DNA from: JBGMEA01 sp041447245
GTDB lineage: Bacteria; Bacillota; Clostridia; Eubacteriales; Anaerofustaceae
Direction of reading: 5' to 3'
NCBI GenBank assembly: GCA_041447245.1
Contig: JBGMEA010000012.1
Span: 372,001 to 436,000, forward strand
Length of the DNA: 64,000 nucleotides
Shown here piece after piece: positions 33,861 to 42,898 of the stretch. The stretch's first letter is position 1. Each line of letters starts with the position of its first letter. Below the pieces are notes generated by a model, which was given only the letters and a program-made list of their open reading frames with translations, was not told where the DNA came from and did no database searches. The translations under genes were made by a program, and so were the position numbers.

Positions 33861-34316
33861 ATGCAAGTAATAACAGAACAGATACCGCCGCTGCGTATTG
33901 TTTATATCAGAAGAACGGGTGTTTACGGAATTGAAAATACACGGACAATGGAGCAATTAAAAATCTGGGCAAAAGCAAATAATTTGATGGACAATCAGAC
34001 TGTCATATTCGGGATTGCGCAGGATAATCCACGGACGGTCGACGCTGAGCGGTGTCGTTATGATGCCTGCATTGCAGTAAGCGATGATTATGTTGTTCAC
34101 GACGATATCATTCATCAAGGGATGATATCGGGCGGAAGATACGCTGTCTTTCAAGTCGAACATACGGAGCGTGCCGTGGCGCAAGCGTGGATGGAGATTT
34201 TCCCCGAATTGCAGAAACAGCAATATCAAGTTGACACAACAAGACCGATAATGGAACGGTATCGTGCTATGCTTGTGAATCAACATCAATGTGAAATCTG
34301 CGTGCCAGTGGAGTAA
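33861..34316 (+). CDS. GyrI/SbmC-like small-molecule-binding protein
   Basis: A 151-residue protein with the GyrI-like/AraC effector-binding fold: EQIPPLRIVYIRRTGVYG at the start, IFGIAQDNPRTVDAERCRYDACIAVSDD in the middle, GGRYAVFQVEHT and AWMEIFPELQ later. Stand-alone members bind hydrophobic or cationic small molecules. It has no DNA-binding domain and is single between terminators. A specific function cannot be given. Confidence 0.8.
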   Translation: MQVITEQIPPLRIVYIRRTGVYGIENTRTMEQLKIWAKANNLMDNQTVIFGIAQDNPRTVDAERCRYDACIAVSDDYVVHDDIIHQGMISGGRYAVFQVEHTERAVAQAWMEIFPELQKQQYQVDTTRPIMERYRAMLVNQHQCEICVPVE

Positions 34317-34381
34317 AAGACTGCGCACAGTTCATGGTTCGAAATAAATCGAATCATAGGAACAAGATATTTCCCGGGGAA

Positions 34382-34759
34382 TCAGTGCGCAGCCAGTTCG
34401 CTCACAATAAATTTGGCGAAAAAAATACCAAGCAGGCAAAGCAATACACTCAGGGTTGCATACAATGCGGCGAGCCCGAATTTCCCGCCGGAGAGCAGGT
34501 TGCTTGTTTCCAAAGAGAAAGTGGAAAACGTGGTAAACCCGCCGCAAAGTCCCGTTGAAAGAAAAAGCAGTGCTTTCGGATCAATCGGCATGATCTGTCC
34601 GGAGTATTCGCTGAGCAGTCCGATAACGAACGCTCCGATGAAATTGATCAACAGCGTGATGAACGGAAAAGGGGAGTTTGATGCGGAAAAGACGAGACTG
34701 ACCATGTAGCGCATGATCGCTCCGACGGCACCGCCGAGCCCGACATATACCAGTTGCAT
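34382..34759 (-). CDS. crcB: Fluoride ion channel CrcB/Fluc
   Basis: A 125-residue, four-helix protein. The family motifs are GGAVGAIMRYM near the start, the pore asparagine in LLINFIGAFVIG, and GLCGGFTTFSTFS with the central sodium-site loop and pore phenylalanines. It exports fluoride as a dual-topology dimer. Only one copy is visible, so it would be a homodimer. The start at 34759 follows GAGGTG. A fluoride riboswitch precedes it. Confidence 0.93.
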   Translation of the reverse strand: MQLVYVGLGGAVGAIMRYMVSLVFSASNSPFPFITLLINFIGAFVIGLLSEYSGQIMPIDPKALLFLSTGLCGGFTTFSTFSLETSNLLSGGKFGLAALYATLSVLLCLLGIFFAKFIVSELAAH

Positions 34760-34789
34760 AAGCACCTCAAAAAATATTTTATGAACAAA

Positions 34790-34875
34790 AAAAAGTCGAT
34801 GAGATTCTTCATACACAGAAGTCATCAGCTTTTATAAAGCGGTTCAGATAAACTCGGGAGAACTTCATTCCCGTT
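34790..34875 (-). ncRNA. Fluoride riboswitch (crcB motif) with terminator platform
   Basis: On the minus strand: GGGAATGAAGTTCTCCC, then TTTATCTGAACCGC, then the near-invariant GCTGATGACTTCT of the crcB motif. The 3' strand GATGACTTCT can instead pair with AGAATCTCATC downstream, forming a hairpin followed by nine T: a transcription terminator used when fluoride is absent. Confidence 0.9.
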
Positions 34876-34952
34876 TTTTGTCATTATATCAGACTGCTTG
34901 AAGATAGTCAAGCAGAGATGTTCAAAATTAAAAAAAATGGACAGTAAGAAAT

Positions 34953-35933
34953 TCAGCCGGCGATCTGTATCATGTATCCGATCAGATACAGAAGGAGAAG
35001 GTGCGCGGGATAAAAAATGTAGAAAAAATATTTCAGACGCAATCCGCGGTTTCCATTGTACCAATGAATCAAAGGGATGTCCAGAATGGAAGGGAATTCG
35101 TTAAAGATCGAAAGAGTCAGGATGATGCTTCCTGATGCCATTTCAGCAACACGGCTCTTGCGCAGCGCATACATGCCCGCGATGGTCAGTATTCCGAATT
35201 CAGCGTAATCTGTCGAGAGTGCTGAGGCAAGTGCCATGCCTGCCGCCATAACGGCAATTCGGGCGAAGAGAAGATTTGCCTGTTCGGCGGATCGTTTTTT
35301 GCGGATGAGCAGATAGATTGCCACGCTCAGAAGTGCGCAAAGCAGAATCATCAGAAGATCCGTTTTTAAATCGAGGAAAAGAAAAAAGCTGCCTCCCAGA
35401 TAATACAGGGTGTAATTTATCACATTAACAAAACCCAGAACCAAATAATTGGGCAGGAGGTATCCCGCTGCCACGATGCCAAGCATAGCGGGGAGAATCA
35501 GCCATTTCTTGTCTTTGAATTGCGTCAGACGACGGAAAGCCTCAAGAACAAGCAGCCCGATCAGCAAAGTGAAGAAAACATTCTGATAGGAGAAATCAAA
35601 CGGCTTGTAACTGAACGCGAGATCAAACGGGATTTCGGAAATCAGCGCAAACAGCGCGAGTCGGAATGCATATTTTTTCACACTTTTCGTATGCAGAAAC
35701 CCTTCGATCAGCAAGAAGCAGAAGATCGGAAAGGCAAGTCTGCCGAACGCTCTCATCCAGGGTGTGATTGACAGGAGCATTGCATGGTTGGCGCTGATGG
35801 CAGGATTTTGCAGGATGGAAGCCGCGGTGTGGTCAACGAGCATAGAAAAAACCGCAACAAGTTTCAGCGTGCTTCCGCTGATGCCTTTGCGGTTTTGTGT
35901 TAAATTGTTTTCTGCTGATGTTTGTAACCGCAT
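34953..35933 (-). CDS. TraX-family membrane protein
   Basis: A 326-residue membrane protein with about nine helices and the TraX signature: LKLVAVFSMLVDHTAA near residue 25, GRLAFPIFCFLLIEGFLHT near 64, and a C-terminal HWYNGNRGLRLKYFFYIFYPAHLLLL. TraX proteins were named from F-pilin acetylation but are widespread in Firmicutes, where they are acyltransferase-like with unknown substrates. AGGAGGGG precedes ATG at 35933. Single gene. Confidence 0.85.
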   Translation of the reverse strand: MRLQTSAENNLTQNRKGISGSTLKLVAVFSMLVDHTAASILQNPAISANHAMLLSITPWMRAFGRLAFPIFCFLLIEGFLHTKSVKKYAFRLALFALISEIPFDLAFSYKPFDFSYQNVFFTLLIGLLVLEAFRRLTQFKDKKWLILPAMLGIVAAGYLLPNYLVLGFVNVINYTLYYLGGSFFLFLDLKTDLLMILLCALLSVAIYLLIRKKRSAEQANLLFARIAVMAAGMALASALSTDYAEFGILTIAGMYALRKSRVAEMASGSIILTLSIFNEFPSILDIPLIHWYNGNRGLRLKYFFYIFYPAHLLLLYLIGYMIQIAG

Positions 35934-36033
35934 GCTGCCCCCTCCTTTTGATACGATTGTAGCATATGGCGATCTGATTGCAAAGCATCGCAGAGGAAAC
36001 GGACGCGATAACGGATTGACTTTTTTTGCGCTG

Positions 36034-36333
36034 TCAATAGGTCATCCAAAACAGATGCGTGTCCAAAAGGAACTGCAATCCGGCCATTGCCATGGCAAAG
36101 AAGCAGAGGAGGAACGTCAGAACGATTGCCGCAACATCATAACGGAGCGGATCGTTGCTGCTTCGCTTTGCTCCGATCAGAATTTCCACGCCCAGCAGGA
36201 TAAACACAATCGGCCAGCAGGAAGCGATAAATTCGTAACTGACCGGAGCACCAATCAGTTTTGCCAAAAACAGTCCGCCGGCAGCAATGAGCACAAAGCC
36301 GAGGGTGAGGGTGCCTACCCGTTTATTGTTCAT
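36034..36333 (-). CDS. Small membrane protein of the sigma-factor operon
   Basis: A 99-residue protein with three hydrophobic helices. The RVGTLTLGFVLIAAGGLFLAKL start and SCWPIVFILLGVEIL pair resemble the LiaF/DUF5668-type transmembrane repeat of envelope-stress systems. The start overlaps the preceding gene by four bases. Last gene of the ECF sigma operon; probably an envelope protein. Confidence 0.65.
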   Translation of the reverse strand: MNNKRVGTLTLGFVLIAAGGLFLAKLIGAPVSYEFIASCWPIVFILLGVEILIGAKRSSNDPLRYDVAAIVLTFLLCFFAMAMAGLQFLLDTHLFWMTY

Positions 36334-36908
36334 TTTGCATCCTCCTCTTTGGTGATCGAGCCATAATCGGAATAAGAATCATCTTGGTTAAAGTTTTGTT
36401 TCTTTGTACTGCCGATGATGACGCGAATGCCGATCCAGATGATGAGCAGCGCTACAGCGATACGCGGCATCATGTTGAATACATGTCTTAAGAAATAATA
36501 GACGCTGTCCGGCATGATATCGTAAAACACGACGGAAATATTGCGCAGCAGAAGGAATCCGCCGACGCAGATTACGACAACGCCCAACATCGTTTTTGAT
36601 TTTTCGGAAAGCTTTCCGAGCAGACGCTTGCTTTCGGTCAGATAAGTATAAAACGGTTCATCCGCCGTGTCTGCGAATAGCTGCGGCGGCATGTTGTTAA
36701 GGTTGATAGCATCGAAAAATGCGTAAAACCAGATCAGCGGAAACAGGAATGCCACACCGATTCCATCTACCAGAATGGCGGTCATGATGACCAGGCAGGC
36801 CGCAGCCATTAAAGAAAGTCCCCGGCGCATAAAGCCCATATACATCTGTGCGGCGCCGGGAATCAGCGCGAACAGAAAGTTTAAAAATTTACCTCGTTGT
36901 TGTTTCAT
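36330..36908 (-). CDS. Membrane protein with LiaF-like helices, sigma-factor operon
   Basis: A 192-residue protein. N-terminal helices are typical of TM2/DUF-type proteins (FLFALIPGAAQMYMGFMRRGLSLM, then FPLIWFYAFFDAINLNN). A soluble linker is followed by two helices resembling the LiaF transmembrane region (VVICVGGFLLLRNI, IAVALLIIWIGIRVI). The start is chosen at 36908, overlapping the anti-sigma gene by 20 bases; GGAGG is 12 bases away, so the start is not certain. Likely part of an envelope-stress regulon. Confidence 0.65.
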   Translation of the reverse strand: MKQQRGKFLNFLFALIPGAAQMYMGFMRRGLSLMAAACLVIMTAILVDGIGVAFLFPLIWFYAFFDAINLNNMPPQLFADTADEPFYTYLTESKRLLGKLSEKSKTMLGVVVICVGGFLLLRNISVVFYDIMPDSVYYFLRHVFNMMPRIAVALLIIWIGIRVIIGSTKKQNFNQDDSYSDYGSITKEEDAK

Positions 36909-37341
36909 CTGAGAAAAAACCTCCCTGTGTAATGGTATCGGAAAAATCGGAAAATTTTGTTTGAACAGTTTCAAACCAGCCCTTAAAAGGCGAATTTGTC
37001 TTTGCCCCAAAAGAACAGTTCCACTTGCCGAGTCCCGAGAACGGCACCGCAAACAGCATAGCGAGCGAGCATGTGAGTGCGAAACCGATTTTGAGATTAT
37101 AAAGGAAATGGGATCGAGCGGTACGCTCGGAACGGATTTGCAGCTTGATTGCGGATGCGAGCGCCTGCGGCGGTTCGCTCAGACATTCATCGGGATAGGT
37201 TTGCGCGAATGATGCACAGCAGAGCTCGCATGAGCCAAGATGTTCTACTGCGTCGATCAGCTCATCGCCGAACAGTTTGCCCTGCGCAAATTGCAGCATG
37301 GTGGTTTCCGAAAGATGATTTTCGTTTGATCGGTTGTTCAT
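36889..37341 (-). CDS. Anti-sigma factor with zinc-binding domain
   Basis: A 150-residue protein. The N-terminal zf-HC2 anti-sigma domain carries the H-x3-C-x2-C motif HLGSCELC near residue 34. One transmembrane helix (FALTCSLAMLFAVPF) lies near residue 90, with a short outside tail. It would hold the ECF sigma factor inactive at the membrane. Its start overlaps the sigma gene by four bases. Confidence 0.8.
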   Translation of the reverse strand: MNNRSNENHLSETTMLQFAQGKLFGDELIDAVEHLGSCELCCASFAQTYPDECLSEPPQALASAIKLQIRSERTARSHFLYNLKIGFALTCSLAMLFAVPFSGLGKWNCSFGAKTNSPFKGWFETVQTKFSDFSDTITQGGFFSDETTTR

Positions 37342-37847
37342 TTGCAGCCCTCCCCGTATTGTTTTTTAATCATTTCCCGTGCCCGCCTGATCTGTGTCTG
37401 CAGCGTTTTGACGGGAATGTTGTTCTGCCTGCCGTACTCCGACAGCGGAATGCCGGCAATGTAATAGTGATAGGCAGCCGATTGGTACGGCTCGCGCAAG
37501 GACAGGATGATGGTTTTCAACGTTTCCGCCTCTGTGTTTCGGATGGCAGTCTCTTCCATCGACGGAGCCGTGCAATCTGCAATTTCCCCCTCAAGCGCGT
37601 CGACGGACTCTGTGCGATGTTTGTTTTTTCTGAGCCAGTCTCTGCATTTGTTCAATGCGATTTTGCACAGCCACGCCTTGATGTTTTCGTCCTTGAGAGA
37701 ATGGCGGTGTTTGTAGGCGGAAAGAAATGTTTCCTGTGTGAGATCTTCGCTGTCGAAACGGTCATGCGTTACATTCAGACAGACAGAGTACACTAATCTG
37801 CTGTAACGTTCAATCAATTGTGAGAATTCCGTATCGTTGATAATCAT
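37338..37847 (-). CDS. ECF RNA polymerase sigma factor
   Basis: A 169-residue sigma-70 family protein. Region 2 is IERYSRLVYSVCLNVTHDRFDSEDLTQETFLSAYK (DLTQE contacts core). Region 4 is LREPYQSAAYHYYIAGIPLSEYGRQNNIPVKTLQTQIRRAREMI. ATG at 37847 is preferred to 37868 because AAGG...GGTG lies ahead of it. First gene of a unit with its anti-sigma factor and two membrane proteins, the arrangement of SigW/SigM-type envelope-stress sigmas. Confidence 0.9.
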   Translation of the reverse strand: MIINDTEFSQLIERYSRLVYSVCLNVTHDRFDSEDLTQETFLSAYKHRHSLKDENIKAWLCKIALNKCRDWLRKNKHRTESVDALEGEIADCTAPSMEETAIRNTEAETLKTIILSLREPYQSAAYHYYIAGIPLSEYGRQNNIPVKTLQTQIRRAREMIKKQYGEGCK

Positions 37848-37954
37848 CACCTGCCTTCTGCCTGTCATTTATTATAACGTAATGCGGAGGAAAAAGTCTT
37901 CAACGCCGAATCGGTTTTTTTAATGTGAAAAAAAAGATTCATGAAAATCTTCGT

Positions 37955-37982
37955 TTGCTCACAAACAATAATATGATATAAT
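37955..37982 (+). promoter_or_regulatory. Extended -10 promoter of the alcohol/aldehyde dehydrogenase operon
   Basis: TTGCTC (37955-37960), 16 bases, TGATATAAT with TATAAT at 37977-37982. The leader contains a CCGCATC/GATGCGG hairpin around 38040-38066. Confidence 0.65.
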
Positions 37983-38105
37983 TGAATCAGTCGGGATGTT
38001 TCTGATAAATTGTGACGAATCGCAGCAATATGGCCTGCTCCGCATCAGAAAATGTACCGATGCGGTAAAATACGCACAAAAGTGCGAAATTCAGGAGGTA
38101 TCAGA

Positions 38106-39284
38106 TTGACTGTCGGAACATATCAGGTATGGCCAAAAAAACTGGTGATCGGCAGCGGATCCATTGAGCAGTTACCGGAAGAAGTTCGTTTATTCGGTGC
38201 AAAACGGGTTATCCTGTTTACGGATGAAGGATTGGTAAACCTGCCGCTGATCGAACATGCACAGCAGTTGTTGAAACAGGCCGGTTATGAAGTGTTGCTT
38301 TTCGGGAAAATCGGGCCGAATCCTACGGACACGATGGTGGAAGAAGCCGTAACTGAAATGAAAAAATTTTCTCCCGATGCAATCGTATGCATCGGCGGAG
38401 GGAGCCCTCTCGATGCAGCGAAAGCCGCCAATGTGATCTACACGCACGGAGGGCATCCTGCGGATTATGACATCGCAATCGGAGGGATTGAGCATATCGC
38501 ACCGAAATTGCTGCCGTTTATTGCGGTTCCTACCACTGCGGGAACAGGGTCGGAAGTGACTTGGGTCGGGGTGATCACCGATACGAAAAAGCAGATCAAA
38601 TACGGGATCATCAGTCCGTTTTTGGTTCCGGACGTTGCCATTCTCGATGCGGAACTGACGGTGAGTCTGCCGAAGAATTCGACGGCGTACACCGGAGCGG
38701 ATGCGCTGACGCATCTGATCGAAGCTTACGTGTCAAATGTAGGATTTCCGATCGCGGATGCGATGTGCCTGCACGGAATTAAAATGGTCAGGGACGTACT
38801 GCCGAAAGCGGTGAAAAACGGGCGCGATCTGAAGGCAAGAGAAGATATGCTGGTCGCCTCCATGATGGCAGGCGCCGCATTTACCATCAATAATCTGGGA
38901 TTGTGTCACCAGATGGCGCATCAGCTGAGTGCTTATTGCGGATTGCCGCACGGTTTGGCAAATGCCGTGCTGCTGCCCCATGTGATGCGTTACAATCTGG
39001 ATGCCAATTATAAAAAGTTCGGCGATATCGCGGATGCGCTCGGGGAAGATATTCGGGGGCTGAGTGATGTCGAAGCGGCGGAGCTGGCTGTGATGGCAGT
39101 GGAAAATTTGTTTTCCGAAATCGAAATTCCGAAATACCTGAACGGAACGGGAGCCGATTATTCACGCGTGCCGGAAATGGCGGCAAGTGCGATCGTCGAT
39201 GCTGTGGGATGCAACACCAATCCGAAACAAACATCGTTGGAGGATTGCATCGCTGTATTTGAGGAAGCCTTTTCGGAAGGGTAA
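38106..39284 (+). CDS. Iron-containing alcohol dehydrogenase
   Basis: A 392-residue type III alcohol dehydrogenase. NAD-binding GGGSPLDAAKA near residue 98, VPTTAGTGSEVT near 140, and the metal ligands D, H, H, H in TGADALTHLIEAY, CHQMAHQL and LPHGLANAVLLPHV are all present. It starts at TTG 38106, seven bases after AGGAGG. It would interconvert an alcohol and an aldehyde. An aldehyde dehydrogenase gene follows in the same operon, so together they could turn an alcohol into an acid or the reverse. Substrate unknown. Confidence 0.9.
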   Translation: MTVGTYQVWPKKLVIGSGSIEQLPEEVRLFGAKRVILFTDEGLVNLPLIEHAQQLLKQAGYEVLLFGKIGPNPTDTMVEEAVTEMKKFSPDAIVCIGGGSPLDAAKAANVIYTHGGHPADYDIAIGGIEHIAPKLLPFIAVPTTAGTGSEVTWVGVITDTKKQIKYGIISPFLVPDVAILDAELTVSLPKNSTAYTGADALTHLIEAYVSNVGFPIADAMCLHGIKMVRDVLPKAVKNGRDLKAREDMLVASMMAGAAFTINNLGLCHQMAHQLSAYCGLPHGLANAVLLPHVMRYNLDANYKKFGDIADALGEDIRGLSDVEAAELAVMAVENLFSEIEIPKYLNGTGADYSRVPEMAASAIVDAVGCNTNPKQTSLEDCIAVFEEAFSEG

Positions 39285-39336
39285 AGGGGAAAATGATTCG
39301 ATTGAATTCAAGCAGATAATGCGAAAGGAGCATGTT

Positions 39337-40776
39337 ATGAAAGAATACAAAATGCTGATCGGCGGAAAATGGGTAGATGCCGTATCAAAAGACACATTCA
39401 AGGATTTCAATCCATATAACGGAGACGTTTATGCGACCGTGCCGAGAGCGGGGCTGGAAGATGCGGATAAGGTATTGGGTGCTGCTTATGAAGCAAGAAA
39501 AGTGTGGCAGAATGTCACACCTGTGGAGCGTTCGCTGATTCTGATGAAAGCTGCGCAGATCATGCAGGAAAACATGGAAGAATATATCGAAGTGCTGACG
39601 AATGAAGGCGGAAGCGCGTACGGAAAGGCAATTTTTGAAGTAAGTCAGACAATCGATCTGCTCAACACCGCGGCGGGGGACTGCAAACACATCATGGGGG
39701 AAGTGTATCACACCGATCCGAGCAAGCTGTCTTTTTCCATGAGAAAACCGCGCGGCACGATTGTCGCGATTTCGCCGTGGAATTTTCCGCTCATTCTTTC
39801 CATGTACAAAGTGGCGTACGGGCTGGCTACGGGAAACACGATTATCCTCAAGCCGTCGAGCGATACGCCCGTTATCGGGCTGAAAATCGGGGAACTGTTT
39901 GAAAAAGCGGGGGCTCCGGCGGGTACGGTGAACGTCATCACGGGACCGGGCGCTCTGCTCGGAGACGCACTGATTGACGACAAACGCAGCTCTTTTGTGG
40001 CAATCACCGGAGAAACGGGAACCGGGAAACACATCGCGGTGCGCTGCGCGCAGAATTTCAAAGAATATACGCTGGAGCTCGGCGGGAAAAATCCGCTGAT
40101 CGTGTTGGCGGATGCGGATTTGGATTATGCCGCAAGAATCGCTGCATGGGGAGCTTTTTTGCATCAGGGAGAAATCTGCATGTCGGTTGACCGTGTGATC
40201 GTGGAAAAACCGATTGCGAATGAAGTTGCCAACCGTTTGGCAAAGATCGCCGAAAATCTTCCGTGCGGAGATCCGACCGACAAAAACAATTTCATCGGAC
40301 CTGTTATTTCGGACAAGCAGATCCGTTCGATCGATGGATTAGTGCAAGATGCGATCGCAAAAGGCGCACATCTGATGTGCGGAGGAACATATGAAGGTAG
40401 GGTATACAAACCGACAGTGCTCAACTGCGTCACACCTGAAATGCGGATTTACCACGAAGAAACATTCGGCCCGGTGGCGTGTGTGATCTGTGCTGACAGC
40501 ATGCAGGATGCGCTGGATATCGCCAATGATACGACGTATGGGCTCTCTTCGGGCATTATAACGAATAATCTCGAAAACGCGCTTTATCTTGCCGAAAACA
40601 TCGAAGCGGGTATGGTGCACGTGAATGACAGTTCCGTCGATGCGGAAGCAACCGTGCCGTTCGGCGGAGTAAAACAAAGCGGGCAGGGAAGAGAAGGCGG
40701 GCAGTATTCGCTCAACGAACTGACCGAAGTGAAATGGGTGACGATCTTGAAAAAGCAGAGACCGCTGCCGTTTTAA
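39337..40776 (+). CDS. NAD(P)-dependent aldehyde dehydrogenase
   Basis: A 479-residue ALDH, closest in look to benzaldehyde/vanillin-type or salicylaldehyde-type enzymes. SPWNFPLILSMYK near residue 148, FVAITGETGTGKHIA, the catalytic glutamate in ELGGKNPLIV near 246, the catalytic cysteine in QGEICMSVDRV near 280, and the late motifs EETFGPVA and PFGGVKQSGQGREGG are intact. It starts at 39337 after AAAGGAG. It forms an operon with the alcohol dehydrogenase and is convergent with a URO-D/corrinoid operon, which makes an aromatic aldehyde substrate plausible but unproven. Confidence 0.88.
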   Translation: MKEYKMLIGGKWVDAVSKDTFKDFNPYNGDVYATVPRAGLEDADKVLGAAYEARKVWQNVTPVERSLILMKAAQIMQENMEEYIEVLTNEGGSAYGKAIFEVSQTIDLLNTAAGDCKHIMGEVYHTDPSKLSFSMRKPRGTIVAISPWNFPLILSMYKVAYGLATGNTIILKPSSDTPVIGLKIGELFEKAGAPAGTVNVITGPGALLGDALIDDKRSSFVAITGETGTGKHIAVRCAQNFKEYTLELGGKNPLIVLADADLDYAARIAAWGAFLHQGEICMSVDRVIVEKPIANEVANRLAKIAENLPCGDPTDKNNFIGPVISDKQIRSIDGLVQDAIAKGAHLMCGGTYEGRVYKPTVLNCVTPEMRIYHEETFGPVACVICADSMQDALDIANDTTYGLSSGIITNNLENALYLAENIEAGMVHVNDSSVDAEATVPFGGVKQSGQGREGGQYSLNELTEVKWVTILKKQRPLPF

Positions 40777-40826
40777 CAGCGAAAGATAAGCGCCAGTTAA
40801 GTCAGTGTTTTGGCAACATTATTTTT

Positions 40827-40973
40827 GGAACGCAATTTATTGCGTTCCTTTTTTTGTTTGCGAAGTATATGTTGCTATTCGGATAATGAGGAATGTATGC
40901 TGTGCGATCCGTACGGAATGCGCATGGTTTTCATGTTTGAATTAATTTGTAGGGAACGCGTATCACGCGTTCC
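40827..40973. repeat. Dispersed double-palindrome repeat, copy R3
   Basis: Left palindrome GGAACGCAATTTATTGCGTTCC (40827-40848), followed by seven T, so it can act as the terminator of the dehydrogenase operon. Then GTACGGAATGCGCATGG at about 40911. Right palindrome GGAACGCGTATCACGCGTTCC (40953-40973). It fills most of the 324-base gap between the dehydrogenase and URO-D U4 genes. Confidence 0.8.
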
Positions 40974-41042
40974 GTGCGATACGCGTTTTATTTGTGTATT
41001 ATATGAAACGCCATGATATAAGAAGATTGCAATCCGGAGAAT

Positions 41043-41077
41043 AAAAAAACGGGGCAGCTAAAAGCGGAGCTGCCCTG
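41043..41077. terminator. Terminator of the U4 operon
   Basis: GGGCAGCT / AGCTGCCC stem; read on the minus strand it is followed by CGTTTTTTT. Confidence 0.8.
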
Positions 41078-41100
41078 TCTGTATCAGTAAAGGGAGTTTG

Positions 41101-42093
41101 TTATTTGGCAAAATAAATTTTGGAGTAGCGGTCGATTTCTGCGGTCGTTGCTTCATAAACGCCCGGGAATGTGCTGATGGCAAGACCCTGGGTAATGTTC
41201 GGAATGAAGTAATATTTTCCGCAGGAATCACAAGCTTCTTTCACTGCTTTTTCGATATCCGCCTGTGTCCAGTTCGGTTTATCTACATCAGCGGAGTCGA
41301 TGCCTGCCATGAAGGTGATTTTTCCGCCGTACTTTTTGATCAGTTCGGGGATGTTGTTTGATTTCATGGCTCCCTGCCATACATCGATGCCCATTTCGAT
41401 CATGTACGGAACGAGGGTTGCAGCCCAAGAGTCTGCATGGTGAACGATCATTTCGACGCCATGAGATTTATAGTAGCCGTAAATTTCCTTATAAGGTTCC
41501 AAATAGAATTCAGCAAACATGTCCGGTGACATGAAAGTGGAAAGCTGGCTGCCCCAGTCATCATGGTGGAAGAGTCCGTCGGGTTTGAGGTGGGAGCAGA
41601 TTTCTTCCGCTAGCGCAAGTTCATAATCTTTGAGATATTTGATCAGATCATGCATATGTTCGGGTTCATCATAGAAATTCATCAGGGTGTTTTTGATTTC
41701 ACCGAGATGGTGGCTTTGTTCAAACAGCCCCGGCGCAACCATCGGGCAGACATATTCCTGTGTTCTGTCAACGGCATTTGCCATTTCAATGTACGGAGCC
41801 CATTCTTCGTCCGTCCATTTCACACTCGGAGCATGAACATATTCTTTCCATCGGGTAATATCTTTAATGACAACTTTATCAGGTGTATGGACAGGGAATG
41901 CGCCCGGGGTACCTTCCGGCCATTCATTGGTGACACCCCAGTCATTGACATAGGGTTCCATTCCCGGATGATAGGCTCCGAAATAACCCATTTGCGGCGT
42001 CATGACTACATTGAATGCTTCATATTGATTGACAAAACGATCAGGATTTCCCCCGTGCATCGTTTCGTAGAGATTCTGTCTTTTTGTTAACAC
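41101..42093 (-). CDS. URO-D-family corrinoid methyltransferase (U4)
   Basis: A 330-residue URO-D-like TIM barrel. Motifs are GGNPDRFVNQYEAF near the start, GLFHHDDWGSQLSTFMSP near 163, VHHADSWAATLVPYM near 216 and TFMAGIDSADVD near 262. The start is GTG at 42093, eight bases after GGAGG. It forms an operon with the corrinoid protein gene just upstream (73-base gap). It would transfer methyl groups to or from that corrinoid protein. It lacks the H-x-C zinc motif of coenzyme-M methyltransferases. No small MEFQS-type gene follows. Substrate unknown. Confidence 0.8.
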   Translation of the reverse strand: MLTKRQNLYETMHGGNPDRFVNQYEAFNVVMTPQMGYFGAYHPGMEPYVNDWGVTNEWPEGTPGAFPVHTPDKVVIKDITRWKEYVHAPSVKWTDEEWAPYIEMANAVDRTQEYVCPMVAPGLFEQSHHLGEIKNTLMNFYDEPEHMHDLIKYLKDYELALAEEICSHLKPDGLFHHDDWGSQLSTFMSPDMFAEFYLEPYKEIYGYYKSHGVEMIVHHADSWAATLVPYMIEMGIDVWQGAMKSNNIPELIKKYGGKITFMAGIDSADVDKPNWTQADIEKAVKEACDSCGKYYFIPNITQGLAISTFPGVYEATTAEIDRYSKIYFAK

Positions 42094-42166
42094 GATGTTA
42101 CCTCCATTATTATCCGTTTTTTCGCGGAATCTGCTTCTTCAAAGAAATGCTGTCTGTCCTGATTTG

Positions 42167-42796
42167 TTATTTTATGATAGATTTTGCAAGCACGGCAGCT
42201 CCGCCGGCATCCTGCGCGTATCCGTCCGCACCGATTTCATCTGCGAATCCCTGCGTAATCGGAGCGCCGCCCACGATCACTTTGAAGCCTGTCAGACCGC
42301 TTGCTTTGATTGCTTTCACCGTTTCTTCGAGTGACGGCATGGTTGTAGTGAGCAGTGCCGAACATGCCACGAGATTGACTCCCGGGTTTGCTTTAATCGT
42401 ATCGATGAATTTTTCTTTCGGTACATCGACACCGAGGTCGATGACTTCGAATCCCGCGGATTCGATCATGAGAGACACGAGGTTTTTGCCGATGTCATGC
42501 AGGTCTCCTGCTACCGTTCCGATGACACATTTGCCGAGAGAGACTGCTCCTTCGCCTGCGAGTAAGGGTTTGAGCACTTCAACACCTTTCTGCATTGCTC
42601 TTGCTGCCACCAGCATTTCCGGCACAAAGATTTCTCCGGATGAGAATTTTTCGCCTACCACTCCCATTCCTTCGATCATCGCCGCCAGGATTTCCTGTGC
42701 GCCTGCTCCTTCGTTGAGTGCTTCCTGCACCAAGCCCGGTACGATCTTCGCTTTGCCTGCTTCGACATTCGCTTTTACTTCTGAGATTTTTGACAT
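42167..42796 (-). CDS. Corrinoid protein (methyltransferase cobalamin-binding subunit)
   Basis: A 209-residue MtbC/MtvC-type protein. It has a helical cap domain (residues 1-85) and a B12-binding domain with GDLHDIGKNLV near residue 97 (lower-ligand histidine), ACSALLTTTMPS near 143 and VIVGGAPIT near 176. ATG at 42796 follows GGGAGG. First gene of an operon with URO-D U4, driven by a consensus promoter. Being a canonical, well-conserved form, it may also serve the URO-D proteins that have no corrinoid neighbour. Confidence 0.92.
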   Translation of the reverse strand: MSKISEVKANVEAGKAKIVPGLVQEALNEGAGAQEILAAMIEGMGVVGEKFSSGEIFVPEMLVAARAMQKGVEVLKPLLAGEGAVSLGKCVIGTVAGDLHDIGKNLVSLMIESAGFEVIDLGVDVPKEKFIDTIKANPGVNLVACSALLTTTMPSLEETVKAIKASGLTGFKVIVGGAPITQGFADEIGADGYAQDAGGAAVLAKSIIK

Positions 42797-42869
42797 TGTT
42801 TTTCCTCCCGTTTTATTGAAAATGGCGGCAACCATTTTCAAGTACCATTATGGAATTATTTATAGCAAT

Positions 42870-42898
42870 ATTATAGAATGAGGGAAATAGCTTGTCAA
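42870..42898 (-). promoter_or_regulatory. Consensus SigA promoter of the corrinoid-U4 operon
   Basis: Minus strand: TTGACA (42898-42893), exactly 17 bases, TATAAT (42875-42870). Confidence 0.85.
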
